64,000 nucleotides of DNA, taken from contig JAPPFJ010000003.1 in NCBI GenBank assembly GCA_028877215.1, positions 62,001-126,000 of the forward strand, read 5' to 3'. Positions 8,405-17,739 of the stretch are shown here, piece by piece. Below the pieces are notes generated by a model. It did no database searches, was not told the origin of the DNA, and saw nothing but the letters and a program-made list of their open reading frames with translations. Made by a program: the position numbers and the translations under genes. The DNA comes from Gemmatimonadota bacterium (lineage in GTDB: Bacteria > Latescibacterota > UBA2968 > GCA-2709665). Every line of letters starts with the position of its first letter. The stretch's first letter is position 1.

Positions 8405-8734
8405 TCATTTGGGGGGAAGCGAACGGACGTAATCGACCGCTCTGTACACCCAGTCCGCCAGGTCTTCGTCCGATTCGATTGCGGCCGGCTCAACCATCGC
8501 CCATCCCTTCATGACGCGGCCCGTAATGTCGAACGGCCTCGTGTGCGGCTCGGCAAGCGTCCGTTCGTGGTGCGCCCTGTCGAGACGGACGATAAGGGAC
8601 CCCTTCCACGTACCCACGCACATGTTGCCGCAGATCATGAAGCAGACCCCACCAAACATCCGCTTCTCGGAAAATCCGTCCTCATCAGCCAGGATCGTCC
8701 GTATCCGACCGATGAGTTCCTCGTCGCCCGCCAT
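8405..8734 (-). CDS. TfoX/Sxy N-terminal domain protein
   Basis: A 109-aa single-domain protein matching the TfoX N-terminal domain: FSEKRMFGGVCFMICGNMCVGTWKGSLIVRLDR in the centre and GRVMKGWAMVEPAAIESDEDLADWVYRAVDYV at the end. Full-length TfoX/Sxy controls competence genes in gammaproteobacteria, but stand-alone N-terminal domains like this are widespread and not shown to do so. Three bases separate it from the upstream DUF1697 gene, so the two form a small operon. Confidence 0.88.
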   Translation of the reverse strand: MAGDEELIGRIRTILADEDGFSEKRMFGGVCFMICGNMCVGTWKGSLIVRLDRAHHERTLAEPHTRPFDITGRVMKGWAMVEPAAIESDEDLADWVYRAVDYVRSLPPK

Positions 8735-8737
8735 TCA

Positions 8738-9304
8738 CTAAATCTCCTCGAACAGCTGTCTCAGTCTGAATACCGTGTTGTGATTTCGGGCGGTGAGCTT
8801 CTGATATTCCGGTGATGTCGGCAGCTTCACCCACGTGGACCGGGTCGGTCGTGTCCTGGATACCGACCAGTAGATCACACCGGGCCCTGGCGCAACGGTC
8901 TCCCACTCCAGCTGCGGCGATGGGAGCCGGGCAAGGATGTCTTCCGGTCGTGCTCCGGCCAGCGTAAAGAGCGCGTGGTGCATCCGCTCGTCGTCTTGTC
9001 CCCAATCCTCGGGCGCCGCGTCTACCGCGGTTCGATATGACTTTCTGGACAGGACGACAGCGCGCGCGTTATACGAAAAACGTGCCGAAAGCGCGCTTTC
9101 GACTTCGTCCGCGAGCGCCGGTTCATCGGAATTGGTCGACCGAAACAAGATGTTGCCGCTCTGGATGTAGGTGCGGACGCTGGAGAATCCCATGTCCTCA
9201 AAGCAGCCGCGGAGCGCGTCTTTGGGAACGATATTCTTCCCGCCGACGTTCACCCCGCGCAGGAGTGCCAGAAATCGGGGATGTGCTTTCTCGTCGTGCG
9301 ACAT
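8738..9304 (-). CDS. DUF1697 family protein
   Basis: A 188-aa protein with the DUF1697 hallmark at its N-terminus: FLALLRGVNVGGKNIV and later MGFSSVRTYIQSGNILF. The remainder, FSYNARAVVLSRKSYRTAVDAAP and ERMHHALFTLAGARPEDILARL, also fits. No biochemical role is established for the family. It leads a two-gene operon with the TfoX-domain gene 3 bases downstream. Confidence 0.9.
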   Translation of the reverse strand: MSHDEKAHPRFLALLRGVNVGGKNIVPKDALRGCFEDMGFSSVRTYIQSGNILFRSTNSDEPALADEVESALSARFSYNARAVVLSRKSYRTAVDAAPEDWGQDDERMHHALFTLAGARPEDILARLPSPQLEWETVAPGPGVIYWSVSRTRPTRSTWVKLPTSPEYQKLTARNHNTVFRLRQLFEEI

Positions 9305-9352
9305 CGGTTATAATGTCCCCGCCGTGAATTGTGAAGACCTTCGTTGTTGCGT

Positions 9353-12094
9353 TTATCGGGCGCCCCGGTTTCGCAGTAACTTTGCGATATCCTCGTGACC
9401 GCGTCGATTTGCCCAGGCGAGGGGTGTCGCCCATTCGGCGCCCGCGGCGTTGGGGTCGGCGCCGCCATCCAGTAGAAGCCCCACCAGTTCCGCGTTACCC
9501 TCGCGTGCGGCGATCCCAATGGGTGTCGAGCGGTCCTCCTCATCGATCGCGTTGACGTCAGCGCCGAATTCAATGAACATGCGCACCATCATGGCGGCAT
9601 CGGACACGGCCCGGTTGGGTCGGCAGAGGTCGTGCAGCGGGGTTCGCCGCTGCCAGTCGGGCAGGTTCGGGTCCAGGCCGTGTTCGAGGAGGCGGCGCGT
9701 CATTCGGGGGACGTGGTAGAGATAGGTCTTGCAAGCCGTCAGCACACGGGGCATCGGGTGTTTGCGCTGCAGGAACATATCGAACATCGCCTCGTGGGCA
9801 TCCGTGGATTCTCCGCGATCCTCCATGCGTCCGCAGCCGCTGATCGCGGCGGTGTAGGGTGTGGTCAGGTACTCGCTCTCCTCGTTGGAAAACGGATCGT
9901 CGGTGTAGCGGAGGATCGCGGCCACCGTTTCGAACTCGCCCCGCTGCACGTAGCCCCACGCGCCGGATGCGCGCCCACCGTAGCCGTAGAGCAGGCCCCG
10001 CATGGCGTCAGAGTGGGCACGTATCGCGGGGCTCCCCGAGGAGTCCACGTGCCCGTTCGGATCGGCGCCGGCTTCAAGAAGCCATCTGGCGACTTCGAGG
10101 TCGTCCTGCACGGTCGCGGTCATCAGCGATGCACCGTAGGGGCACAGTCGGCTTTCCGGCAGACTGGGGTCCGCCCCGTTATCCAGCAGAAAGCGGACAA
10201 TGTCACGGTGGCCGTGTTCCACCGCGGCCGACAGCGGGCGTTTCTGAAGATTCTCGCCGTCGTTCACGGCCGACGGGTCGGCGTCGACAAACGCCCTGAC
10301 GGCATCCAGGTCTCCCCTCGCGGCAGCCAGCGTTGGGGTGTCGCGGACGCCTGCGTCCAGCAGAAGTCGCGCCAGATCGGGACTCGCTTTCGACCTGTGC
10401 CACATCAGGTCCCGCCAGTAAATGTAGTGGATGGCACGGAAACCGGCGTGGTCGACGGCATCCACCTCGATGTCGCTGTCAAGGAGCGCCCTGACTGCCG
10501 CGCGGTCGTTCGCGATGACGGCGAGATGGAGCGCGGTCCTGCCTTCGGGGTCTCGTTGTGATTCGATGCCATCCGTGCCTTCAAGCAGGCGTTGGATCTC
10601 CGCGTGGTCTCCGGTGTCTATCGCTCTGTGCAGCCGCTGGTCCGGCGCCTCCGAAACGGGCCCGGAGGCCTCCCTGAGATAGTCTGCGACCGAAGTATGT
10701 CCGCGGTCTTCGGCCATGGTAATCAGATTGTTCACCTCGTCGTGCGCATAGGCTTCCCACAGCACTTTTGTGGCGTCCAGACTGCCCTCCCGAACCGCGA
10801 AGTGGATCGGCGGGGTGTACCAGAACTGCAGTCTGGCGCAGTCCGGATCCGTGCTCAGATGTTTTCGCAGGGCGCCGGCATCATTCCGGATCGCGGCGCT
10901 GATCAGTTCCCAGTAGAGGCGTCCCTCTTGTGTTTCGATGCACCAGGACGGCCGGTGCATGGCCTCGATGACGTCTTGCGGCGTTCGTCCCGATTCGCCG
11001 GATTTGTCGATATTCATCCCGGTCCTTTCCGTAGGTTTGCGTCGACTTCCGTTCGTCCGTTCCTCCGTCACGATTCTCTGCTTGAAACTGAATACGATCT
11101 CGCTGGCAGGGTCCACCGTGACCTCGATCCAGTGCACGTCCGACGCGCCGAACGTCTCCACACGGGTGAAATTCGCGAAGCGCCTGCCGCCACCCTTGCG
11201 CCGAAGCGGCTTGTCGATCCGGAAATAGTGCGAGTCTCCATGCGCAAGGACGACCGGCCTTCCGAATCGTTCCGTTTCCTCACGCAACACGTCGAGGATC
11301 GCCTGGTAGTGAGGCGGGTCCGGCGCAGGTCTTCGCTCCAGGCCCATCGACGCGTGCAGGGTAAGAAACAGCGCCTTGCCGGACCCGGACGCCTCCGAAA
11401 AAGCACGACGAAGCCATGCGATCCCCGCATGGGTGCGCCGTTCGACCGCCGCGTCGTGCCGTTCCGTCCTCACCGGTACCGCGCCAACTTCGGTCGAATC
11501 CCGGCGTTGAAACCCTCTCAGCCCGTTTCTGCTTCCCACAATGTGGATGGTTGCGAAGTGAACCCCGGCCCGTTCCCAGCGGACATTCTCGACAAACTCG
11601 CTGTATTCGGGCAGCGACGCCTGAGATTCAACCCGCATCGTCCGCTTGCCGAGCGTCATCCCAACACGGGGATAGAACAGGGACCGCAGTTTCCGCAGGC
11701 GTTCCAGCGGATCGAAGCGGCCGGCGACCTTGCGGTGACAGTCCGTCCATTCGTTGTCGCCCGGCGTAAGGATGAACGGGTCATCGAAGCGGTTGAACCT
11801 TTTCAGTCGACCTTCCAGAACCGCATCCGTGCACGGTTGTCCGCCACGCTTGATGTCGCCCGCGTGGATGACCCATTGTACGTCGTCGTCCGCGTTGATC
11901 ATATCGGTCAACCTTGCGAAGCGGATACTGTCGGCATCGGCGTACGGCACGTCACCGATCAGGGCGAACGAGAATGTGTCGGCGCCGGCCCGGCCTGAAA
12001 AGGACGCAAGGGCGACCGCAACGACAACCAATGCGAGCCCCACACCTCTTCCAATTCTCCGCCAGATGAGTAATGCATTTCTGTGCATGTTCAT
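9353..12094 (-). CDS. Secreted metallophosphoesterase fused in frame to ankyrin repeats
   Basis: One uninterrupted 913-aa frame. Residues 1-40 form a signal peptide (MNMHRNALLIW, hydrophobic LALVVVAVALASF, AGA). Residues 41 to about 345 are a calcineurin-type phosphoesterase: FALIGDVPYADADS, VIHAGDIKRGG, LTPGDNEWTD and LAHGDSHYF supply metal ligands. From about residue 360 to the end run ankyrin-type repeats, many with LLLDxGAD(P) loops. GTGGAG precedes ATG 12094. An internal ATG at 11017 with AAGGA upstream begins the ankyrin part exactly where its paralogue at 26783-28453 starts. So this is either a true fusion or two genes whose separating stop was lost. Ankyrin parts bind proteins; targets unknown. 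Confidence 0.75.
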   Translation of the reverse strand: MNMHRNALLIWRRIGRGVGLALVVVAVALASFSGRAGADTFSFALIGDVPYADADSIRFARLTDMINADDDVQWVIHAGDIKRGGQPCTDAVLEGRLKRFNRFDDPFILTPGDNEWTDCHRKVAGRFDPLERLRKLRSLFYPRVGMTLGKRTMRVESQASLPEYSEFVENVRWERAGVHFATIHIVGSRNGLRGFQRRDSTEVGAVPVRTERHDAAVERRTHAGIAWLRRAFSEASGSGKALFLTLHASMGLERRPAPDPPHYQAILDVLREETERFGRPVVLAHGDSHYFRIDKPLRRKGGGRRFANFTRVETFGASDVHWIEVTVDPASEIVFSFKQRIVTEERTNGSRRKPTERTGMNIDKSGESGRTPQDVIEAMHRPSWCIETQEGRLYWELISAAIRNDAGALRKHLSTDPDCARLQFWYTPPIHFAVREGSLDATKVLWEAYAHDEVNNLITMAEDRGHTSVADYLREASGPVSEAPDQRLHRAIDTGDHAEIQRLLEGTDGIESQRDPEGRTALHLAVIANDRAAVRALLDSDIEVDAVDHAGFRAIHYIYWRDLMWHRSKASPDLARLLLDAGVRDTPTLAAARGDLDAVRAFVDADPSAVNDGENLQKRPLSAAVEHGHRDIVRFLLDNGADPSLPESRLCPYGASLMTATVQDDLEVARWLLEAGADPNGHVDSSGSPAIRAHSDAMRGLLYGYGGRASGAWGYVQRGEFETVAAILRYTDDPFSNEESEYLTTPYTAAISGCGRMEDRGESTDAHEAMFDMFLQRKHPMPRVLTACKTYLYHVPRMTRRLLEHGLDPNLPDWQRRTPLHDLCRPNRAVSDAAMMVRMFIEFGADVNAIDEEDRSTPIGIAAREGNAELVGLLLDGGADPNAAGAEWATPLAWANRRGHEDIAKLLRNRGAR
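11015..11028 (-). promoter_or_regulatory. Internal ribosome site and start of the ankyrin part
   Basis: Within the long frame, AAGGA (minus strand) lies 5-6 bases before ATG 11017. Translation from here gives a 554-aa ankyrin protein whose first 23 residues align without gaps to those of the paralogue starting at 28453: both have Met at position 20 and Arg-Pro at 22-23. This suggests a separately translated ankyrin product. Confidence 0.6.
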
Positions 12095-12287
12095 TATGAG
12101 TCTCCACTTCGTTGACATGACGCTTCAGATCGTCGGGCCCGGTCTGGAGGGTACCGCCGAAGGTACTTGGCAGCCGTAACCAGGCCGGGTATATTTTCGA
12201 TGCGCGAAAACTGCGAATTTCGCGCCGGTTAATTGTGCATCTTCAAACCACGGTTTGCATGGCGCCCGCCATATTTCCACGGGATCT

Positions 12288-13046
12288 ATGACAATGAAAC
12301 CCGCCGATCGCGAATTTTTCGCACGGAACGGCTACCTGAACCTCGGCGTTTTCCTGAGTCCCGACGAAGTTCGCCGCTTCCGGGGCATGTTTGACGAGGA
12401 CCGCCGCCGATATCCCTACTTCTGGCATCCGTACGGATACCACCAGGAAGCCAACTACAACGCATTGGTCACCACGCCTGATTTCGACAGGCTGGTTCGC
12501 CACCCGCGAATACTGCCCGAAATCGAGGAACTGATGGGCGGTCCCGTCTGCTTCGGCGAGATCGGCCTGCGCGGCATGGGTCCCTATTCGGGCGACGTCC
12601 ACCAGGGATGGCACCGCGACAGGCCCCACTGGACCGAGCACCCCCTGCGTATGGACTACATTCAGTTGATGGTCTACCTGACGGATGTGGACGAGGGAAC
12701 GCACTGCTTTTCCCTCTCGCCCGAGTCGGTCGGCGACGCGGTCCTGGAAGATCCGGCGGCGCAGCTGGAGCGGGGCGGCGTGTACGATCTCCACGGCCCC
12801 GCCGGCACGTGCGCCCTTTTCAACGTTGCGGCTCTGCACACGGCTACCACGCGCCCCACGCAGGCCCGGCGAAAGACCGCGCAGATCTACTACGGGCACC
12901 GCCATCGGCCTCCGCTGGCCAACGACTCCGGGATTCCGGCGGTGTTCTGGCGGGACGATCCCGATCCGGAGACGCGCGCGTTTTACGGCGTACTCAACGA
13001 CCGGACCCGCCTTTACATGGCCGCCTTCGGGCCGCGCGAAGACTAA
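12288..13046 (+). CDS. Phytanoyl-CoA dioxygenase (PhyH) family protein
   Basis: A 252-aa Fe(II)/2-oxoglutarate-dependent oxygenase. GWHRDRPHW near residue 108 supplies the H-x-D iron ligands, and ALHTATTRPTQARRKTAQIYY near residue 185 supplies the distal His and the 2-oxoglutarate-binding Arg. PADREFFARNGYLNL is the typical PhyH opening. Bacterial relatives hydroxylate varied small molecules; the substrate is unknown. ATG 12288 is chosen, with GGGA upstream; ATG 12294 is possible. A convergent Gfo/Idh gene follows 28 bases away. Confidence 0.9.
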   Translation: MTMKPADREFFARNGYLNLGVFLSPDEVRRFRGMFDEDRRRYPYFWHPYGYHQEANYNALVTTPDFDRLVRHPRILPEIEELMGGPVCFGEIGLRGMGPYSGDVHQGWHRDRPHWTEHPLRMDYIQLMVYLTDVDEGTHCFSLSPESVGDAVLEDPAAQLERGGVYDLHGPAGTCALFNVAALHTATTRPTQARRKTAQIYYGHRHRPPLANDSGIPAVFWRDDPDPETRAFYGVLNDRTRLYMAAFGPRED

Positions 13047-13074
13047 GCAGGCGGTTTTTCGCAAAATCGCATCC

Positions 13075-14064
13075 TCATCCGTCAGCCTCGCCATCCCCCA
13101 GAATTACACGGCCGCCACGGTTCGCCGCTTCCTCGGCGCCCAGCCCAATGCGAACGGCTTCGAGGGCCCTATCCAGGTCCGATCGCCAATCACCCCTTCT
13201 ACCGTGCACTTCCTCCAGAAAGAGGCTTTCCAGAGACGTCCCCTGTTCCGCGGGCGGCAGCGATAGCTCTTTGCCGCCGGCGGACGAGAGCCACCAGCCC
13301 CCGTCCTTCTGGACCAGCGTTCCTTCCTCCAGCACGAACCGCTGAACCTGCTCGGCGTTTGCGATTGAAATCCCGCCCGCCCAGGTCCATTCCGCCGTCC
13401 CTCCGTCCGTGAAGCCCACGGCGACCCGGTTGACGAAGCGTTCGTACGTTCCGGCGTTGTCCATTCCGTCATAGTGGGCGTACCCTTCCACCCAGGACGC
13501 CGGGCCGAAGAGGTCCACCAGAGGGTAGACCTGATAGACGAAGAAGAGACTCGGCGGACCCGACGCGTGGATGTTGAATAACACCTCCGGCCGCGCACCT
13601 CTCCCCGGCGTCAGCCGCACGAACAGCGCCAGCAGAAGTCCGCCCAGCGATCCCACGGTTTTCTTGAGCTGCCGATGGGCGCCGGACACGACCTCGGGAT
13701 GCGCCACGCGCAGCACCGTGCCGGTCGTGCGCGCCAGGTCGACCAGGCCGGCCCCCTCGTCGACGTGCCGCGCCACGGGATATTCCAGGAAGACGGGCTT
13801 GCCGGCCTCAAGCGAGGCCCGCGCGATGGGGCCGTGGCTGTCGTTGTTGGTACAGACCACAAGCCCGTCAACGTCGGACCGGTCGATCAGCGCCTTCCAG
13901 CTGTCCAGCAACGGCAGATTGTGCTCACGGGCCAGTTCCGCACCCGTGCGCGGGTTCCTGGCTGCCAGTGCGGTCAGCCTGCAGCCCTGCATCGACGCGA
14001 ATGTACGCGCGCGGCTCTGCGCCATGCCGCCCGATCCGACCAGACCCAGACGAATCGAATCCAT
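13075..14064 (-). CDS. Gfo/Idh/MocA family oxidoreductase
   Basis: A 329-aa NAD(P)-dependent dehydrogenase. The N-terminal Rossmann motif is IRLGLVGSGGMAQSRARTF; VDGLVVCTNNDSHGPIARASLEAGKPVFLEYPVARHVDEG is the nicotinamide-side strand, with EYPVA in place of the usual EKP. The C-terminal half is the substrate domain. Members oxidise sugars, inositols or related compounds. GGAAGG lies 7 bases before ATG 14064. It is downstream of a Fic gene on the same strand, with 16 bases between. Confidence 0.9.
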   Translation of the reverse strand: MDSIRLGLVGSGGMAQSRARTFASMQGCRLTALAARNPRTGAELAREHNLPLLDSWKALIDRSDVDGLVVCTNNDSHGPIARASLEAGKPVFLEYPVARHVDEGAGLVDLARTTGTVLRVAHPEVVSGAHRQLKKTVGSLGGLLLALFVRLTPGRGARPEVLFNIHASGPPSLFFVYQVYPLVDLFGPASWVEGYAHYDGMDNAGTYERFVNRVAVGFTDGGTAEWTWAGGISIANAEQVQRFVLEEGTLVQKDGGWWLSSAGGKELSLPPAEQGTSLESLFLEEVHGRRGDWRSDLDRALEAVRIGLGAEEAANRGGRVILGDGEADG

Positions 14065-14080
14065 AGTATGTCCTTCCAAT

Positions 14081-15253
14081 TCAATATCTGCCGATAGCAT
14101 CGAAGTCTATTTCGAAGATCAACTCTTCGCCACGATCCTCGATTTTGATGAATCCTGTTTTCTCCAGGCGATCCAGTTCACGCAAAAAGGTGCGGGTCGT
14201 TACCCGGCGATACACCGCTGCGACGTATGGTGCGCCAAGTAGCTCTGAGAACTTGATTTTTTTAGACGGTTCGTCCGCAAATGGATCGACTGGCTCGGTC
14301 TCGTCCAAAAGAAAACACAGCAGGTCGTATTCCCGCTGATTGATGACACGGCGTCGCTCGCTTACCCGCTGACTCCGCGCCCTTGTTAAAGTCGTACGGT
14401 AGATAACGCGATTGAGTTTTGTCTTGATAAAGTTGTTGATTCCCTTCAACTCGGCCGCAAAGCCTTCGATGCCGAAAGCGATGAAACCATTCAGGTCGAA
14501 CGGCTGTGTCCGCCTGCCCTGTTGAAGCAAGAGCATGTATTCATTGCCATTGCGGTAGAAGTAATTCGAGAGTCCGTAGAAGCCGTGAACATTGTATCCA
14601 CCCTGAAACAGAATGCCGGCTTCTACGAGTCTCGAGACTCTACCGTTTCCATCGCCGAACGGGTGAATCGTTACAAGAAAAAAGTGGGCCAGTAGCGCAC
14701 GTACGACTGGATGCTGCGCAGCCAGTTTGTTCGAGTTCACGAATGCTACGAATTCTTCCATAAAACGTCGCAAATCTGCAGGAGGCGCCCCTCGATGCAC
14801 GCCACCAAGTGCTTTCGTTCCGACCACGACGGGGTGAGTCCTCAACTCGCCTGGTACGTTGTTGTCTTCATCGGAACCATGCGTGACCAACCTGTGCAAC
14901 TGCATGATGTCAGAAAGATGGAGCGGCCTGCTGCCTGGTGTGAACCGTTGCCGAACCCAGTCCTGTGCCAAGCCTGCGTTTCTCACTTGTTTTTCCTCAC
15001 GAGACTGAGTTGCGTGTTCGTCGGAGGAAGTAGCCAACAGTCGACTTACTTCGGCTTCTGAGAGCGGATTTCCCTCAACTGCCGTCGTCCCGTGGACCGC
15101 CCGCACGCGGTTCAGTTGGTCCAGTTGTTCCTTCCAATCCGAAGGGAGGACCAGATTGAGGGCTGCTTCTTTGTTGGCTTCAATCTGAATCAGGTTGGAG
15201 AATTGATTTTCCAACGAAATTCGAAATTCAAAGCGGAAGGTCGCCCAGTCCAA
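14081..15253 (-). CDS. Fic domain protein (putative AMP transferase)
   Basis: A 390-aa Fic protein. The active-site loop HPFGDGNGRVSR is intact. An N-terminal inhibitory-helix motif, GTTAVEGNPLSE, matches (S/T)xxxE(G/N), so the enzyme should be self-inhibited until relieved. The C-terminal 120 residues look like a winged-helix region (ERRRVINQREYDLLCFL, FLRELDRLEKTGFIKI). Fic enzymes usually transfer AMP to Thr, Ser or Tyr of target proteins; the target here is unknown. The TTG start at 15253 is chosen because AGGAGG lies just upstream, though only about 4 bases away. Confidence 0.85.
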   Translation of the reverse strand: MDWATFRFEFRISLENQFSNLIQIEANKEAALNLVLPSDWKEQLDQLNRVRAVHGTTAVEGNPLSEAEVSRLLATSSDEHATQSREEKQVRNAGLAQDWVRQRFTPGSRPLHLSDIMQLHRLVTHGSDEDNNVPGELRTHPVVVGTKALGGVHRGAPPADLRRFMEEFVAFVNSNKLAAQHPVVRALLAHFFLVTIHPFGDGNGRVSRLVEAGILFQGGYNVHGFYGLSNYFYRNGNEYMLLLQQGRRTQPFDLNGFIAFGIEGFAAELKGINNFIKTKLNRVIYRTTLTRARSQRVSERRRVINQREYDLLCFLLDETEPVDPFADEPSKKIKFSELLGAPYVAAVYRRVTTRTFLRELDRLEKTGFIKIEDRGEELIFEIDFDAIGRY

Positions 15254-15680
15254 ATTACCTCCTGATTGACGATCTGTTTGACAATATATATGACACAATA
15301 ACTATCTATAAATATAATATATTAACTAAAAATAACAAATTAAATATCGAGTTATTTGACACAAAAACGGACCTTTGTCTGACGAAGACTTCACCCAACT
15401 GAAACGGTGATTATGGATCAAACTGATTGTGCGGTCGGAATCCAGTTCGAATCAGGTCAACTCCCACCAGTTGAAAGGTGTGCAATTTGCAGGTACTACT
15501 TTCAAATATACACATGTACCCGCGATGTGACTCTGAATTCGTCCGTGTCGATACCCTCAACCAGACGTTGATACGATCCCATATTCACAGATACCGACAA
15601 CCGTGACAATGCGCTAAATTGACGTTGTTCAGTACATGGAGTACATATTTCTACGTCAACTCACAAAAGGAGGCGTTGCA
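15254..15680. other. AT-rich intergenic region between divergent genes
   Basis: About 430 bases between the Fic and XRE genes. The first 110 bases are very AT-rich, with repeated TGACA words near 15279-15296 and 15358, possible promoter or regulator sites for the Fic gene. A convincing plus-strand promoter is listed at 15619-15647. I see no gene here. Confidence 0.6.
15619..15647 (+). promoter_or_regulatory. Sigma-70-type promoter of the XRE regulator
   Basis: TTGACG and TACATA are separated by exactly 17 bases, 34 bases upstream of the start codon. The spacer holds the direct repeat AGTACA-TGG-AGTACA, a possible self-binding site for the encoded HTH protein. Confidence 0.6.
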
Positions 15681-16448
15681 ATGTTCGATCCCAGGGAGGT
15701 TGGACGACGGATTCAGGAACAGCGAAAGCAGAAGAGGCTTACCCAGGAACAGCTCGCTCAGGCCGTATGCATCAGCGTACAGGCGGTTTCCAAGTGGGAG
15801 AACGGGGAGTCGATGCCCAATATAGGGACATTCCCGGCCCTGTGCAAAACGCTTGGCGCCTCGGCCGACGCGCTGCTCGGAATCGACTGCGAGCCCGAAA
15901 TCGAGGCGCTCGGTGCGAGGTTGGCGCGGCGGGTGAGTCTTATCGAGAGCGGGGAGGAACGAAACGTCGCGCTGATGAAGGTGTTGGGATATCTCGTCTC
16001 CTCAGGTGACGGCCCCTGGAATCCGGATCGCAATGTCTCGTACAGGCTGTCCGGGAATGGACTCACGGGCTTCGGTTTCTGGAGCCGCAGCGGACTCGCG
16101 TGCTTTGCGGCAGGCGATGCCCTTGCAGAAGACGTCCCGTCAGCCGCGTTGATGGACAGCCTTCGCACCCTGCTCTTACCTGAATGCTGGTCCATCGCTT
16201 GCGCATTGTTGAACGGTCCGCATCGTTTTGACTCGCTGTTGGAAGCAGAGGTCGTCGAGTCCTCGCAGGCTTTGTCGGACGCGCTGCGTGAATTGATCCA
16301 GGCAGGTCTATTGGTGCAGGAAAGTCGGGGCTATCGGCTGGAAGAAGATTACGGGCTGCTGCTGACGGGGATGATCAGAGCCCTTGGCGTTGCCAGTTTG
16401 AGAGTGGATCACGGACGGGGGATACGCGTGAACAGCACGACGGCTTGA
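15681..16448 (+). CDS. XRE-family transcriptional regulator
   Basis: A 255-aa protein. Residues 7-60 form a Cro/C1-type helix-turn-helix (VGRRIQEQRKQKRLTQEQLAQAVCISVQAVSKWENGESMPNIGTFPALCKTLG). The remaining 190 residues contain a possible second winged-helix region (LSDALRELIQAGLLVQESRGYRLEEDYGLL) and no recognised ligand domain. AAAGGAGG lies 7 bases before the ATG. It is convergent with the six-gene operon at 16558-23332 and may regulate it or the neighbouring Fic gene; that is inference from position. Confidence 0.85.
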   Translation: MFDPREVGRRIQEQRKQKRLTQEQLAQAVCISVQAVSKWENGESMPNIGTFPALCKTLGASADALLGIDCEPEIEALGARLARRVSLIESGEERNVALMKVLGYLVSSGDGPWNPDRNVSYRLSGNGLTGFGFWSRSGLACFAAGDALAEDVPSAALMDSLRTLLLPECWSIACALLNGPHRFDSLLEAEVVESSQALSDALRELIQAGLLVQESRGYRLEEDYGLLLTGMIRALGVASLRVDHGRGIRVNSTTA

Positions 16449-16557
16449 GAAACCTGAAAAAGCTGCTATAATGATCTCCAAGACCGCCCTTTGACGGGAA
16501 TGGCGAACTTGTCACATTCCTGAGAGATTTTACGGCAAAAATCACGATGTCGTCGGC

Positions 16558-17736
16558 TTACATGCCCATAGTAACTAAGATCTCTTCGGCCATCTGAGCA
16601 TCAATCTCGTCATTCGGCTGTAGCCCTTCGCGTCGAATGGCACGTTCGAGAACAGTGCGAAGTGACCGAAATATCCTCCTTGGTACCATTACAACGATTG
16701 TCTCAAGTACGTAGTCGATGGCCTCTTCAGTAAACGGATAGTAGGGCTGCGATACGGGAAAGTTTTCCTGCCTAAAGTTAGACAGATGTTCTCTTATGAA
16801 GGCCTTCGCGCCCTCCGCGTCAAGCGACTGAAGTTCGATGTTTTGACGGCTAATACGTTCCGCAATCGCTTGGGGAATCGTGGCTTCGAGAAGTGCTGCA
16901 TCACCAGTAAAGGCAAGTATCAGACAAAAACTCTGCGGGAGCCGGTTGAGGAGTTCACGGATACCATTCCATATCGCCATCTGCTCAACTGGCTTCAGGT
17001 CCCACATGTCTTCAACTTCGTCAATAAACAGGTACACCGCTTGGTGTGTCGGCTCTTGGTTACCGATCTTTAACGTCATTGCACGAAAAATGCTGGCAAG
17101 CGCTCTTGTTGCCGCATAGTCAGTATCAATTATCGGGGTAAACCCCGGCTCCCCAACCGCAGGTCTGCCCTCGAGTAGATACGTCAGTACCTTCTCTTCG
17201 CCCGACTCAAGCATTCGAAGAAGCTCAATCGTAGGGCGGTCTTCGTCATTGACGCTCTCCAACACCTTATTGAGGAAGTATTTCGGATCTTGTCTTCTGA
17301 GTTCCTTCTCTTTTTCGCGATCCATCTCGTCACCTAGTGCATCGGCGGCCGAGTCTATTTGCTGTGAGATCTTGCTCGCTAAATGCCGAAAAAACCCCCT
17401 TCCAAGTTCACGGACGATTTCCTTGTAAAGGCGAACGAAATCGACCTTTTGATCCACTCGCACCTTTGGAAGGTAAATAGCACATGCTTTGAAGTGGTCG
17501 GCCCTGGTATCCGAAATAGCGGTGGTTAGATATTTTAATGCATGTGACTTGCCAGCGCCGTAGCTACCAAAGACGATTACGAATTCACTCAACCCTGTGT
17601 CAGACGTGAGCACACTCTCGACGATATCGCTAAGGAGGCTTCGCTCATATTCCATTCCTGCCCAGTGTGTTACACCTGACCCGGGTACCAGTGAAAACGG
17701 GTGCTCATCAAATCCAAAATCCGATAGCTCAGGCAT
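16558..17736 (-). CDS. AAA+ ATPase of the six-gene island (last gene)
   Basis: A 392-aa ATPase with an ORC1/Cdc6-like layout. GSYGAGKS (57-64) is Walker A, YLFIDEVED (235-243) Walker B, LAFTGD (274-279) sensor 1, and VPRRIFRSLRTVLERAI (351-367) resembles sensor 2. Residues 120-160 are highly charged. Relatives occur in defence loci such as BREX-type and other DNA-handling systems, but I cannot name a subfamily. It is the promoter-distal gene of the operon, 3 bases after the PLD gene. It probably remodels or loads partners on DNA. The function is inferred from fold and neighbours only. Confidence 0.8.
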   Translation of the reverse strand: MPELSDFGFDEHPFSLVPGSGVTHWAGMEYERSLLSDIVESVLTSDTGLSEFVIVFGSYGAGKSHALKYLTTAISDTRADHFKACAIYLPKVRVDQKVDFVRLYKEIVRELGRGFFRHLASKISQQIDSAADALGDEMDREKEKELRRQDPKYFLNKVLESVNDEDRPTIELLRMLESGEEKVLTYLLEGRPAVGEPGFTPIIDTDYAATRALASIFRAMTLKIGNQEPTHQAVYLFIDEVEDMWDLKPVEQMAIWNGIRELLNRLPQSFCLILAFTGDAALLEATIPQAIAERISRQNIELQSLDAEGAKAFIREHLSNFRQENFPVSQPYYPFTEEAIDYVLETIVVMVPRRIFRSLRTVLERAIRREGLQPNDEIDAQMAEEILVTMGM

Positions 17737-17739
17737 GTA

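Noticed and set aside
16497..16530. GGAATG/CATTCC inverted repeat after the XRE gene as a terminator
   Set aside because: The 6-bp stem has a 12-base loop and no T-run directly after it.
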